From Solitalea agri (GTDB lineage Bacteria; Bacteroidota; Bacteroidia; Sphingobacteriales; Sphingobacteriaceae), in assembly GCF_023914155.1 (NCBI RefSeq), contig NZ_JAMWYS010000058.1, positions 62,001 to 126,000 of the forward strand: DNA of 64,000 nucleotides, written 5' to 3'. How positions within the stretch are numbered: position 1 is the first letter of the stretch; every line of letters starts with the position of its first letter. Under the pieces are notes generated by a model that saw nothing but the letters and a program-made list of their open reading frames with translations, made no database searches and was not told where the DNA came from. Shown piece after piece: positions 7,402 through 15,366 of the stretch. The position numbers and the translations under genes are program-made.

Positions 7402-8369
7402 CCCGAGCGTTTAAAAATTAAGTAAAGCGTTAGGCAAGAGCCCAGGGTTAAAGCCAATGCTAAGGGATACCCATAATGCCAATGCAATTCAGGCATAAAA
7501 CTGAAGTTCATTCCGTAAATGCCGGCAATCATGGTGGGAACTCCTATAATTGCTGCCCAGCCTGCAAACTTTTTAGATATTTCATTTTGAGAAATGGAAA
7601 TGAGGGAAAAATTGGCCTCCAAAGCGGTGGTCAGTAATTCGCGGGTATTGTCAACCATCTCGTTTATCCGTACCGAATGATCATATACATCGCGAAAATA
7701 GGGTCTTGTATCTTCCTGAATTATTTCCGAATCGAACCGCATCAACCGGTTGCAGATATCAGTCAAAGGGGAAACCGCATGTTTCACTGCAAGCAGCTGC
7801 CGTTTAAGGTTGTAAATCTGGGCAGTAGTTTCGCGCTTATAGGTTTCATTAAAGATTTTCTCTTCCAGTTCCTCTAATTCCTCAACGAGTGCTTCAATAA
7901 CCGGAAAATACTGATCTACAATGGCATCCATTACGGCATAAAGTGCAAAACCGGGGCCTTTTCGCAATAATTGAGGGGTACTTTCACAACGGTTACGCAC
8001 CTCGGTGTAAGACAGGGAGCTACCGTGTCGTACCGTGACAATAAAATTATTTCCAAGGAAAAAGTGGGTTTCACCAAAATCAATTCGCCTTTGTTCATTG
8101 TTGATTTGAGCAGTACGCAGAACGATGAAAAAGGTATCACCATAAGGCTCCAACTTTGGACGTTGGTGGGCACGATGCGCATCTTCAACGGCAAGCTCAT
8201 GTAAACCAAATTCGCGCTGCACCTGACTCAATAACACCTCACCAGGCTCATGAAGTCCGATCCACACAAATTGATCGGTTTGTGTAAGGGTTTGGCCAAT
8301 TTCGTTTAGCTCAATGTTAGCCACCCGCTTGCCATCCGCATATGCCGCACAATTAACGATAGAGCTCAT
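7392..8369 (-). CDS. corA: CorA-family Mg2+/Co2+ transporter
   Basis: A 325-aa protein of normal CorA length. It has a large cytoplasmic alpha/beta N-terminal domain (LHEPGEVLLSQVQREFGLHE, AVEDAHRAHQRPK), a long coiled stalk helix (VIEALVEELEELEEKIF) and two C-terminal membrane helices with the signature YGMNF at the end of the first and the periplasmic loop MPELHWHYGYP between them. It forms a pentameric channel for Mg2+ uptake. It is transcribed divergently from bioA and overlaps the following methyltransferase gene. Confidence 0.93.
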   Translation of the reverse strand: MSSIVNCAAYADGKRVANIELNEIGQTLTQTDQFVWIGLHEPGEVLLSQVQREFGLHELAVEDAHRAHQRPKLEPYGDTFFIVLRTAQINNEQRRIDFGETHFFLGNNFIVTVRHGSSLSYTEVRNRCESTPQLLRKGPGFALYAVMDAIVDQYFPVIEALVEELEELEEKIFNETYKRETTAQIYNLKRQLLAVKHAVSPLTDICNRLMRFDSEIIQEDTRPYFRDVYDHSVRINEMVDNTRELLTTALEANFSLISISQNEISKKFAGWAAIIGVPTMIAGIYGMNFSFMPELHWHYGYPLALALTLGSCLTLYLIFKRSGWL

Positions 8370-8526
8370 CTTTTAGCATTAATCTAATTTACTAAAAAGA
8401 CCTTAATTGATTTTGAAATTTAGGGGTTAGGCTGATATAACACCCAAACTTTTAATCTTTACTGATCGGAATTAACGGTATTCTTTATGATATTTGAGCC
8501 TTTGTAATAAACCCTGATACCTGATT

Positions 8527-9792
8527 ATGACATTAACCGAACGCGACCTAAACGTTATCTGGCACCCATATACCCAAATGAAAACCGCTCAACCGCCCAT
8601 CCCAATTGTTCGGGGTGAAGGTTTGTACCTGATCGATGAAAATGGAAAACGGTATATGGATGTAGTGGCTTCCTGGTGGGTAAATATTCACGGACATGCT
8701 CACCCCTATATCGCACAAAAAGTTTCGGAACAGTTGAACACGCTGGAGCATGTGATCTTTGCAGGTTTTACCCATCCTTCGGCTGTTGAATTGGCAGAGC
8801 GATTACTTCAAATTATATCCAACAATCAAAACAAAATATTTTATTCCGATAATGGTTCCACCGCTGTTGAAGTGGCATTGAAAATGGCCTTTCAGTTCTG
8901 GTATAATGGAGGAAAACCAAAGAAAAAGGTTCTTGCTTTTCAGAACTCTTACCACGGCGACACTTTTGGCGCCATGTCGGTAAGCGCTCGAAGTGCCTTT
9001 ACACAAGCGTTTGAAGGTTTATTATTTGATGTAGAATATATCGATCTTCCTACCCATGAGAATTTGACTGATCTTAAATCTCAAATCACAAGTTTAAAAT
9101 CTCAAATATCTTCTTTTATTTTCGAACCATTAGTTCAGGGAGCAGGGGGGATGATCATGTACGAAGCAGAACCCCTAAATGAACTGATCCGCTTTTGTAA
9201 AGAGCAGGAGATTCTGATCATTGCTGATGAAGTAATGACCGGTTTTGGACGTACAGGAAAGCTTTTTGCCTCAGAATACCTAACCGAACAACCCGACATG
9301 ATGTGTTTTTCGAAAGGCTTAACCGGAGGTACCATGCCGTTGGGCATAACATCATGCACTCAACAGATCTACGACCGATTTTTGTCGGATGATAAATTAA
9401 AGACCCTTTTTCACGGTCACTCATTTACAGCCAATCCGGTGGCTTGCGCAGCTTCTTTGGCCAGTATGGATTTATTGCTAGATCCCAAAACACTTGAACA
9501 AATCCAGATGATTTGCCGGCAGCATGAGCTTTTCAAAAGCAAGATCGAAAATCATCCAAAGCTTAAAAATGTTCGACAAACCGGAACCATTCTAGCCATG
9601 GAATGGGAGGCAGGAGAAGGAACCTCCTACTTTAACACTATTCGCGACCGACTGTATTATTTCTTTCTTGAACATGGAATCATTATGCGTCCAATGGGCA
9701 ATGTGATCTATTTGTTGCCGCCTTATTGCATCACCACCGAAGAATTGAACTTTGTTTACAGCAAAATTGAAGAGGCGTTATGGGTTGTATAG
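8527..9792 (+). CDS. bioA: Adenosylmethionine-8-amino-7-oxononanoate aminotransferase (biotin synthesis)
   Basis: A 421-aa class III PLP aminotransferase. Features are the N-terminal IWHPYTQMKTAQPPIPI (the BioA signature), SWWVNIHGHAHP, the PLP phosphate site YSDNGSTAVEVALKMA, the Asp of the cofactor pocket in ADEVMTGFGRTG and the Schiff-base Lys in CFSKGLTGGTMPLG. It converts KAPA to DAPA using SAM as amino donor. The other visible biotin gene, bioB, lies about 43 kb away; bioF, bioC and bioD are not in the window, so the pathway is dispersed. Confidence 0.95.
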   Translation: MTLTERDLNVIWHPYTQMKTAQPPIPIVRGEGLYLIDENGKRYMDVVASWWVNIHGHAHPYIAQKVSEQLNTLEHVIFAGFTHPSAVELAERLLQIISNNQNKIFYSDNGSTAVEVALKMAFQFWYNGGKPKKKVLAFQNSYHGDTFGAMSVSARSAFTQAFEGLLFDVEYIDLPTHENLTDLKSQITSLKSQISSFIFEPLVQGAGGMIMYEAEPLNELIRFCKEQEILIIADEVMTGFGRTGKLFASEYLTEQPDMMCFSKGLTGGTMPLGITSCTQQIYDRFLSDDKLKTLFHGHSFTANPVACAASLASMDLLLDPKTLEQIQMICRQHELFKSKIENHPKLKNVRQTGTILAMEWEAGEGTSYFNTIRDRLYYFFLEHGIIMRPMGNVIYLLPPYCITTEELNFVYSKIEEALWVV

Positions 9793-9832
9793 TAAACATT
9801 TCGGACTGTGGTAGTTATATTCCCTAGATTAT

Positions 9833-10390
9833 ATGATTAAATTAATTTCAGAAAAAGACCTAAAAAAAGTTGTTGAAATTGAGAATCAACTTTTGTTAAG
9901 GAATAATACTTTCCCTAATAAGTTAGTTAAAAAAAGATTTAAACATAATATCTTTTTTTCAGAAGGATTTCTATTTACATCAGAGTTTTTTGATCTTTTG
10001 TGCCAAAATTCTCTCAATGATAATTGCTTTTTGGTTTTAACTAATAATACAAAGGACGAGGTTTTTAGATTTGATCTTAGCACGATTAAAACTTCACAAG
10101 AATGGAATGATTTTTTTAAAGGAAAATTTCATGAAAATATTTATTCACTAGACTTTCTCTATTTTCACTTTTCCACTAATATATTTTTATATGGAAAAAA
10201 TGAAAATTGGGCTTACTATCACTCTCCAGATAATCCGAATGTCCTATTTTTAAATTTTTCTTTAGAGCTTTCGGAAACTTTAAAAAGTAAGGTTATACCT
10301 GCCATGTCTATTTATGATGAGATAGGTTGTTGTTATGATGAAAAAGAAGAAAAAAGACTGAAGAATCTTTTTAAAGAACACTATCTCTGA
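9833..10390 (+). CDS. Unrecognised 185-aa protein
   Basis: A soluble 185-aa protein, very rich in Phe, Asn, Lys and Leu and more AT-rich than its neighbours. It has no signal peptide, membrane helix or known motif. The middle contains aromatic segments (SLDFLYFHFSTNIFLYG), and the acidic C-terminus (YDEKEEKRLKNLF) may be helical. It starts 40 bp after bioA and ends inside a hairpin terminator followed by a repeated intergenic element that recurs before 12206. Its composition and setting resemble horizontally acquired immunity-type genes, but this is inference only. Confidence 0.55.
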   Translation: MIKLISEKDLKKVVEIENQLLLRNNTFPNKLVKKRFKHNIFFSEGFLFTSEFFDLLCQNSLNDNCFLVLTNNTKDEVFRFDLSTIKTSQEWNDFFKGKFHENIYSLDFLYFHFSTNIFLYGKNENWAYYHSPDNPNVLFLNFSLELSETLKSKVIPAMSIYDEIGCCYDEKEEKRLKNLFKEHYL

Positions 10391-10406
10391 GGTAGTGTCT
10401 TGTTTT
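10378..10406 (+). terminator. Hairpin terminator overlapping the stop of the 185-aa gene
   Basis: ACACTATC pairs with GGTAGTGT (one G-U) across a 5-nt loop, followed by CTTGTTTT. The hairpin includes the TGA stop codon. Confidence 0.5.
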
Positions 10407-10413
10407 CTCCCAC

Positions 10414-10565
10414 CTCGCGCGCGTTTGTAACATAAAATAGAACCTAAAACTTGAGTACTGTTACTGTGACAAATACTTATAAAATCAAGGCTCTTGGACA
10501 GTCTATAGACTTTGATTTTATTTTCAATCCGAAGTGACGCTACGCTAAACACTTTGGATAACGAT
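10414..10565. repeat. Intergenic repeat, copy A
   Basis: Two blocks recur almost unchanged at 11973-12182. Block 1 (10414-10448) starts CTCGCGCGCGTTTGTAAC. Block 2 (10466-10565) contains AAAATCAAGGCTCTT, the palindrome AGTCTATAGACT and the arms CCGAAGTG...CACTTTGG. In copy B the second arm is CACTTCGG, so the single difference keeps pairing as G-U in RNA. No transposase is linked. Both copies have the same orientation relative to the flanking ORFs. Confidence 0.8.
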
Positions 10566-10654
10566 GGAAATGAATAGCGAACAGTATAAAGAAACAAAAA
10601 AAGATATAAAAGCCTCATATAATAGTCGTGCAAGTGGTTATTAAAACTTAAGGT

Positions 10655-11155
10655 ATGAAAGAAACAATTTTTACTAAGAATAAAGCTTTAATTCTTACTG
10701 TTATAGGGATTTACCAAATAACAGGTGCAGCCTTTGGAATGTATAATTTAATTTTATCGTTTTCAAATGATCCAGCTAGTACGAATAACCAAAAGATTGT
10801 ATTTGCACTTCCCCTTTTCTTAATGGGATTAATTGCAGGAATCACTCTACTATTTAATAGACAAGAGTTTATAAAACTGACCTACATAAATCAAATATTA
10901 CAAATCATTCAGATTAAGTTTTCTGGCTTTGGTTTTTTTTATGTTGCAGGAGGATATATTGCAATAGGATATCTTAATGAAGGGATCGGAAGGTTTACAC
11001 ATGATCTAAGCTTGTTTATGGGTGCATCTGTGGTTAGATTAAATATAGAAGATTATTTTATGGTGCTTTTTAACGTAATCCCCTTGCTGGTAATCTTCTT
11101 AATTAGAAAAGCTACTTATCAACAAAAAACAGTTTTTGAAAATATTGAGCATTAA
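10655..11155 (+). CDS. Unrecognised four-helix membrane protein (166 aa)
   Basis: A 166-aa protein with four hydrophobic segments: ALILTVIGIYQITGAAFGMY, IVFALPLFLMGLIAGITLL, FFYVAGGYIAIGYL and FMVLFNVIPLLVIFLI. The short loops suggest a small inner-membrane protein. I do not recognise a family. It sits in the AT-rich island after repeat copy A with a good AGG near the start (AAGGTATG). It is followed by palindromic sequence rather than another gene in tandem. Confidence 0.55.
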   Translation: MKETIFTKNKALILTVIGIYQITGAAFGMYNLILSFSNDPASTNNQKIVFALPLFLMGLIAGITLLFNRQEFIKLTYINQILQIIQIKFSGFGFFYVAGGYIAIGYLNEGIGRFTHDLSLFMGASVVRLNIEDYFMVLFNVIPLLVIFLIRKATYQQKTVFENIEH

Positions 11156-11181
11156 TTGGGGTCTGTTCATTTTCGCCTCCA

Positions 11182-11236
11182 TCCCGATAGCTATCGGGAG
11201 ATAGACCGAATATTCACGATCCCGGTTCAACCGGGA
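11182..11236. repeat. Pair of related palindromes
   Basis: TCCCGATAGCTATCGGGA (11182-11199) is a perfect 18-bp palindrome. TCCCGGTTCAACCGGGA (11220-11236) is a second palindrome with the same outer arms TCCCG/CGGGA. Such GC-rich palindromes within AT-rich intergenic DNA resemble REP/BIME-type elements. They may stabilise or terminate the upstream mRNA. Confidence 0.6.
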
Positions 11237-11419
11237 CGCCCAGTTTGCCCACTGACCATACCACACAAAGCCGAAACTGGTCAAGGGTCCTTATGTGAAT
11301 ATTGAATGGTTTTGCTCTAACGAAGTGGTTACAAAATAGTCAGAGTCTTACAAATAGTATAGCAGAATGGTGGGTTCAGAGTGGTATATTTTCGATAACA
11401 ATATTAAAGAATAATTAAA

Positions 11420-11956
11420 ATGAAATATCTGGTGTTTTTTGTTTTTTTATTGATTTCCTATTTATTGTCAATTTTCTTGATGCATCTATTGATAGATAGA
11501 TCTACATTTTCATACGTAACTTTCAATTTGGTGGTAGGAATTATTATGAGTATAGTTGGAATAATAGCTTTTTTACTACTATATCGCAACCAAGTTGAAA
11601 GTCTTGAAAAGAATTATTCCATATTTAAAAGATATTCTTTCTTGCTTATTAGAGTAATATTTGCAGTATATGTTATCTCTATAAATTTTACCGATGGGAT
11701 TTTCTATAGAATTATTCTTGATAGTCTCAGGAATTCTAAGGGAATAAAAATGAAATCCAAATTAGCCAAAATTGATTATGTAACTATAGGTACCAGTAAA
11801 TCTTCAAGAAGAATTTGGTACAGCTTTAATGTTAATGGGAAAAAAATTACTGGTGATAAAACAAAAAGATTTGATTTATATGTAGGTGATTCGATAAAGA
11901 TCTTATACGATGAATCTCTTCCTTTTTTAAACTTAGATGCTTCACTTATTAATTAA
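11420..11956 (+). CDS. Membrane protein with DUF3592-like C-terminal domain
   Basis: A 178-aa protein with three hydrophobic helices at about residues 1-22, 32-55 and 70-90 (SFLLIRVIFAVYVISINF), followed by an extracytoplasmic or cytosolic beta-rich domain. The final 60 residues (KLAKIDYVTIGTSKSSRRIW, FNVNGKKITGD, YVGDSIKILYDESLP) follow the DUF3592 pattern of strand, GxxxxG and a terminal loop such as VGDxIxIxYdpxxP. Function is unknown. It is in the AT-rich island and is followed by repeat copy B. Confidence 0.55.
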   Translation: MKYLVFFVFLLISYLLSIFLMHLLIDRSTFSYVTFNLVVGIIMSIVGIIAFLLLYRNQVESLEKNYSIFKRYSFLLIRVIFAVYVISINFTDGIFYRIILDSLRNSKGIKMKSKLAKIDYVTIGTSKSSRRIWYSFNVNGKKITGDKTKRFDLYVGDSIKILYDESLPFLNLDASLIN

Positions 11957-11972
11957 AGAATAGTTACCCCAG

Positions 11973-12182
11973 CTCGCGCGCGTTTGTAACACAAAATAGA
12001 ACCTAAAGTAAGAAGCTCGAGTACATGCTCGAGCTTTATTGCTTTATAGTATAAATTGTATTTTCGGCAACAAGTTACCTATGACAGATACTTATAAAAT
12101 CAAGGCTCTTAAACAGTCTATAGACTTTGATTTTATTTGCAATCCGAAGTGACACACAGAGCTAAACACTTCGGATAACATG
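11973..12182. repeat. Intergenic repeat, copy B
   Basis: This is the second copy of the element at 10414-10565. Block 1 is 11973-12008; block 2 is 12082-12182. Between the blocks, copy B carries about 70 bp absent from copy A, including a perfect 9-bp hairpin. The arms CCGAAGTG/CACTTCGG in block 2 form a perfect stem. The copy ends a short distance before the 80-aa ORF at 12206. Confidence 0.8.
12013..12036 (+). terminator. Hairpin terminator inside repeat copy B
   Basis: A perfect 9-bp stem AAGCTCGAG / CTCGAGCTT with a 6-nt loop, followed by TATTGCTTT. It is probably the terminator of the membrane protein gene ending at 11956. Confidence 0.6.
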
Positions 12183-12205
12183 AGGAAATTTATTGTTTAA
12201 ATAGT

Positions 12206-12448
12206 ATGAAATTTATTAGAGAAGTAATAATTAAACATGATCCTTCGATTGAAGAGCTTATATCTTGTTTTGAATGTATAAAAGAAAATGGTGATGTTGT
12301 GGTTATAAAATTTGATGGAGAAAGGACCCTAAATCAGTATACGGTATTTGTTACATTCCCAAATGATCCAACTAGAGAAATGATTAGATCTGACGATAGT
12401 GACTTAAGAACAGCTTTTGTTAAAGTTTTAAGGTTATATCTAGAATAG
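12206..12448 (+). CDS. Unrecognised 80-aa protein
   Basis: A small soluble alpha/beta protein: an N-terminal strand (KFIREVIIKHD), a helix (IEELISCFECIKENG), two strands (DVVVIKFDGE, YTVFVTFPN) and a C-terminal helix (LRTAFVKVLRLYL). It has no motif that fixes a function. The size and fold pattern are common among immunity proteins of polymorphic toxins, but no toxin gene is adjacent. It lies directly after repeat copy B. Confidence 0.55.
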   Translation: MKFIREVIIKHDPSIEELISCFECIKENGDVVVIKFDGERTLNQYTVFVTFPNDPTREMIRSDDSDLRTAFVKVLRLYLE

Positions 12449-12778
12449 GAAATAAATTATGTTTTTTCATAAATAGGTTTACCCTTGGTTGTTTTAAGTC
12501 CGATCGACTTTCAACTACAAATGAAAATGAGGGTTTCCGTGTTTGTTCCATTTATTGTTCAAACGCTATTTCGATGATAGTCTATCCTGGAGTTCTTAAT
12601 GGTCTTCAGGCTTTTTTATTTAGAAAGCCAGTATTTACATTGAAATCCAGTCATTTATTAACCCTATTTTATTTATCAGAATATAACTGTTGATTTTACA
12701 CCTAAACAGTTAATTCTTATGATTAATTCAAAGTAAAATATTTCTATTTTTCGGCAAAATTTTGAGTTTTCTACTACT
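12449..12778. other. Intergenic stretch without recognised gene
   Basis: About 330 AT-rich bases separate the small-ORF island from the transglutaminase operon. No coding frame, repeat or strong terminator is evident. The promoter of the operon at 12779 should be here, but I cannot pick it with confidence. Confidence 0.45.
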
Positions 12779-15346
12779 ATGTCTAGAACGTTATTAAGGC
12801 TATTTTTAATCATTTCGTTAAGTGTAAATCTTTCTAATTATGCACTTGCCAATCAAAAAATTGTAACAGGACCTAAGCCTAATTGGTTACGACCTTTTAA
12901 TGAGCAATCGGCTACCACCAACAAAAACCAAATTAGCGATGGGTATTATCTAAAGCTATTTGAGCAACAAATACATGTAGATAAGAAAACCGCATATATG
13001 CATTACATTTCTGAAATTGTTTCGCAAAGTGGTGTTCAAAATGGCTCACAAGTTTCAGTACAATACAACCCCTCATTTGAGAAACTGATTTTTCATAGTT
13101 TAACTATTAAACGAAACGGTGAGGTAATCAATAAACTAGATCCTGGAAAGTTTAAGATCATTCAAAATGAAGAGGATTTGTCTCTTTTTATGTATTATGG
13201 CTATTACACGGCCTACATTATTTTAGATGATGTTCGCAAAGGAGATCAGATTGATTATTCTTATTCAATAATTGGAGAAAATCCAATCTTTCAGAATAAA
13301 TATTCCAACGATTTCTATTTTAAAGGATCAAGTCCGATTTCTAATTTATTCATAAGTCTGCAGTTTAACCCTGAGCGAAAACTGAACTTCAAGTCGTTCA
13401 ATAATGCTCCACAGGCAAAAATCACCAAGCAAAACGGAACCACATGTTATGAATGGTCGAGTTCTGCTGTTGCACCAAGTATATCGGAAGAATATTCACC
13501 CGTTTGGTATAACGATTTACCTCATATACAGGTAGCTGAATATGCCAATTGGGATGAAGTTGTTAATTGGGCAATTAAGCTAAACGACTACAACAAACCA
13601 GTTTCTAAAGAGCTTCAAAAGAAAATTGATGAGCTTAAGAAAGTGAGCAAAGATCAAAAGGAATATGCTCAAAACTGTATCCGATTTGTGCAAGATGAAA
13701 TAAGGTACATGGGCATTGAGATAGGCGTCTATTCTCATAAACCGAATGATCCATCGATTACTTTCAAAAACAGACACGGAGACTGTAAGGATAAATCACT
13801 CTTGCTCTGTACGTTACTAAAAGCCAATGATATTCCGGCATATATGGCTTATGCCAACACCTACTCACGTGAAAAAACCCGGGAGTTTTTGCCCTCAGCA
13901 ACAGTATTTAATCATGCTGTGGTAGTTGCTGAAGTTATGAATGCTTCGGTGTTCATTGACCCTACAATTGCCAATCAACGTGGAGATTTATTTGGACTGG
14001 CCTTTCCTAACTATGGCTTTGCCCTAATAATTAAGGAGGGCAATCAAAAGCTTACTACTATTCCTAAGTTATTGCCGGGTTTATGTTCAGTGAAGGAGGA
14101 ATTTAGACTTGGGAAGAAGAACTCGGAAGCAATTTTAAGTATTGTTACCCAATATAAGGATAATACGGCCGATGAGGCTCGTGATCGTTTTGCCAATGAA
14201 AGCACTTCAGAGCTTGAACAGAATTACTCCGAATATTACAGCAAGTTATATGGAGGTTTAGAGGTAGTTGAACCGTTGAAGTTTACTGATGATCAGGAAA
14301 GCAATACGTTTACAACCTACGAAAAATACAGGATCAGGGATTTTTGGAAGACTGACAAGGAAACTAATCTCCTTAAAAGTAAACTCTATGCATCTGCGAT
14401 AAAAGATCAATTACCGATAATATCCAATACGGCCCGAAAATCGCCCATTGCGTTAAACTATCCTTATTATTTGGAATACGATATCAATATTGAAACGCCA
14501 TCACCAATTTCTGTTGACAATAGTATTGTTTCAATTGAAAAACCAGAATATCGATTTAGGTTAAATCCATGGGCCTCGGGAAACTTTATAAACTTACATT
14601 ACTCTTTTGAAACATTACAAAACAGCGTTTATCCGTACAAAATTGAAGAATATTTAAAAGACGTAGAGAACATCTATGATAACCTGGAATATACGCTTAC
14701 TTCTAGTCCTAAAGGAGTTATTACTAACTCAATCAGTTGGAGTTGTATAATAGTTACCATATTAATCTTAGGTGGTCTTATTTATTTTGCTCTCAAATTG
14801 TACCGCTATTCGTTACCTTATTCTCATGATAGTTACGAAGATATTCTTCCGATTGGAGGATGGCTAATCTTAATAGCTATGGGATTATGTATTAACCCAT
14901 TTTTATTGATCTTTTCAATGATAAATGATGGTTATTTTACTAGTTGGAATAGCCTTTCTCATACGAACTGGTCAACAATCACACTTTTTATTTATGAGTA
15001 CGTTGGTCGTCTGTTCTTTATTGTCTTTTCAATATTGTTATTGCCGCTATTTTTCAAACGTCGGAATACTTTTCCAAAAATAATGATCATCTTTTTAGGA
15101 TCTAATGTCGCCTTTTTGATCATTGATGTTTTAGCAGGTTTAATTATTGCGCCTCAAAATAATAGAATATGGGAAATCGTTCAATCAAGGGAGTTTATCT
15201 CACAAATATTAAGAGCTGCGATATGGATTCCTTATTTCATTTTTTCTTCCCGTGTAAATTTTACTTTTGTCTATCCGCATCCTGATTTTGAGCAAGAGGA
15301 TTTAGAAACAGAAGAAACAGGAAGTGAGTTAGAACAACTTAATTAA
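12779..15346 (+). CDS. DUF3857-transglutaminase-DUF2569 membrane protein
   Basis: An 855-aa protein with a signal peptide (about residues 1-24) and a DUF3857 beta domain at about 60-230 (ISEIVSQSGVQNGSQVSV). A transglutaminase core follows with the likely triad Cys336 (in HGDCKDKS), His379 (FNHAVVV) and Asp394 (FIDPTI), then another beta region. The C-terminus has about five membrane helices with the DUF2569 hallmark ILPIGGWLILIAMGLCINPF. It is probably an envelope-anchored protein with periplasmic transglutaminase/protease-like activity; the substrate is unknown. It lies 20 bp upstream of the TPR-AAA gene, so it probably heads that operon. Confidence 0.85.
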   Translation: MSRTLLRLFLIISLSVNLSNYALANQKIVTGPKPNWLRPFNEQSATTNKNQISDGYYLKLFEQQIHVDKKTAYMHYISEIVSQSGVQNGSQVSVQYNPSFEKLIFHSLTIKRNGEVINKLDPGKFKIIQNEEDLSLFMYYGYYTAYIILDDVRKGDQIDYSYSIIGENPIFQNKYSNDFYFKGSSPISNLFISLQFNPERKLNFKSFNNAPQAKITKQNGTTCYEWSSSAVAPSISEEYSPVWYNDLPHIQVAEYANWDEVVNWAIKLNDYNKPVSKELQKKIDELKKVSKDQKEYAQNCIRFVQDEIRYMGIEIGVYSHKPNDPSITFKNRHGDCKDKSLLLCTLLKANDIPAYMAYANTYSREKTREFLPSATVFNHAVVVAEVMNASVFIDPTIANQRGDLFGLAFPNYGFALIIKEGNQKLTTIPKLLPGLCSVKEEFRLGKKNSEAILSIVTQYKDNTADEARDRFANESTSELEQNYSEYYSKLYGGLEVVEPLKFTDDQESNTFTTYEKYRIRDFWKTDKETNLLKSKLYASAIKDQLPIISNTARKSPIALNYPYYLEYDINIETPSPISVDNSIVSIEKPEYRFRLNPWASGNFINLHYSFETLQNSVYPYKIEEYLKDVENIYDNLEYTLTSSPKGVITNSISWSCIIVTILILGGLIYFALKLYRYSLPYSHDSYEDILPIGGWLILIAMGLCINPFLLIFSMINDGYFTSWNSLSHTNWSTITLFIYEYVGRLFFIVFSILLLPLFFKRRNTFPKIMIIFLGSNVAFLIIDVLAGLIIAPQNNRIWEIVQSREFISQILRAAIWIPYFIFSSRVNFTFVYPHPDFEQEDLETEETGSELEQLN

Positions 15347-15366
15347 TTATTTCCCTTTGCCCAACC

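Noticed and set aside
10280-10633. Minus-strand ORF of 117 aa over repeat copy A
   Set aside because: It overlaps the real 185-aa gene and the repeat; composition is that of a shadow frame.
10564-10644. 26-aa ORF (MEMNSEQYKETKKDIKASYN...) directly after repeat copy A
   Set aside because: Too short and uncharacterised to call; it might be a leader peptide or decayed end, but there is no family or conservation evidence.
11099-11284. Minus-strand 61-aa ORF across the palindromes
   Set aside because: Its translation derives mainly from the palindromic repeat, with no coding pattern.
10414-12182. Integron-type attC sites for the repeat-separated ORFs
   Set aside because: The repeats lack the paired core sites (RYYYAAC/GTTRRRY) in the right arrangement and no integron integrase is visible in the window.
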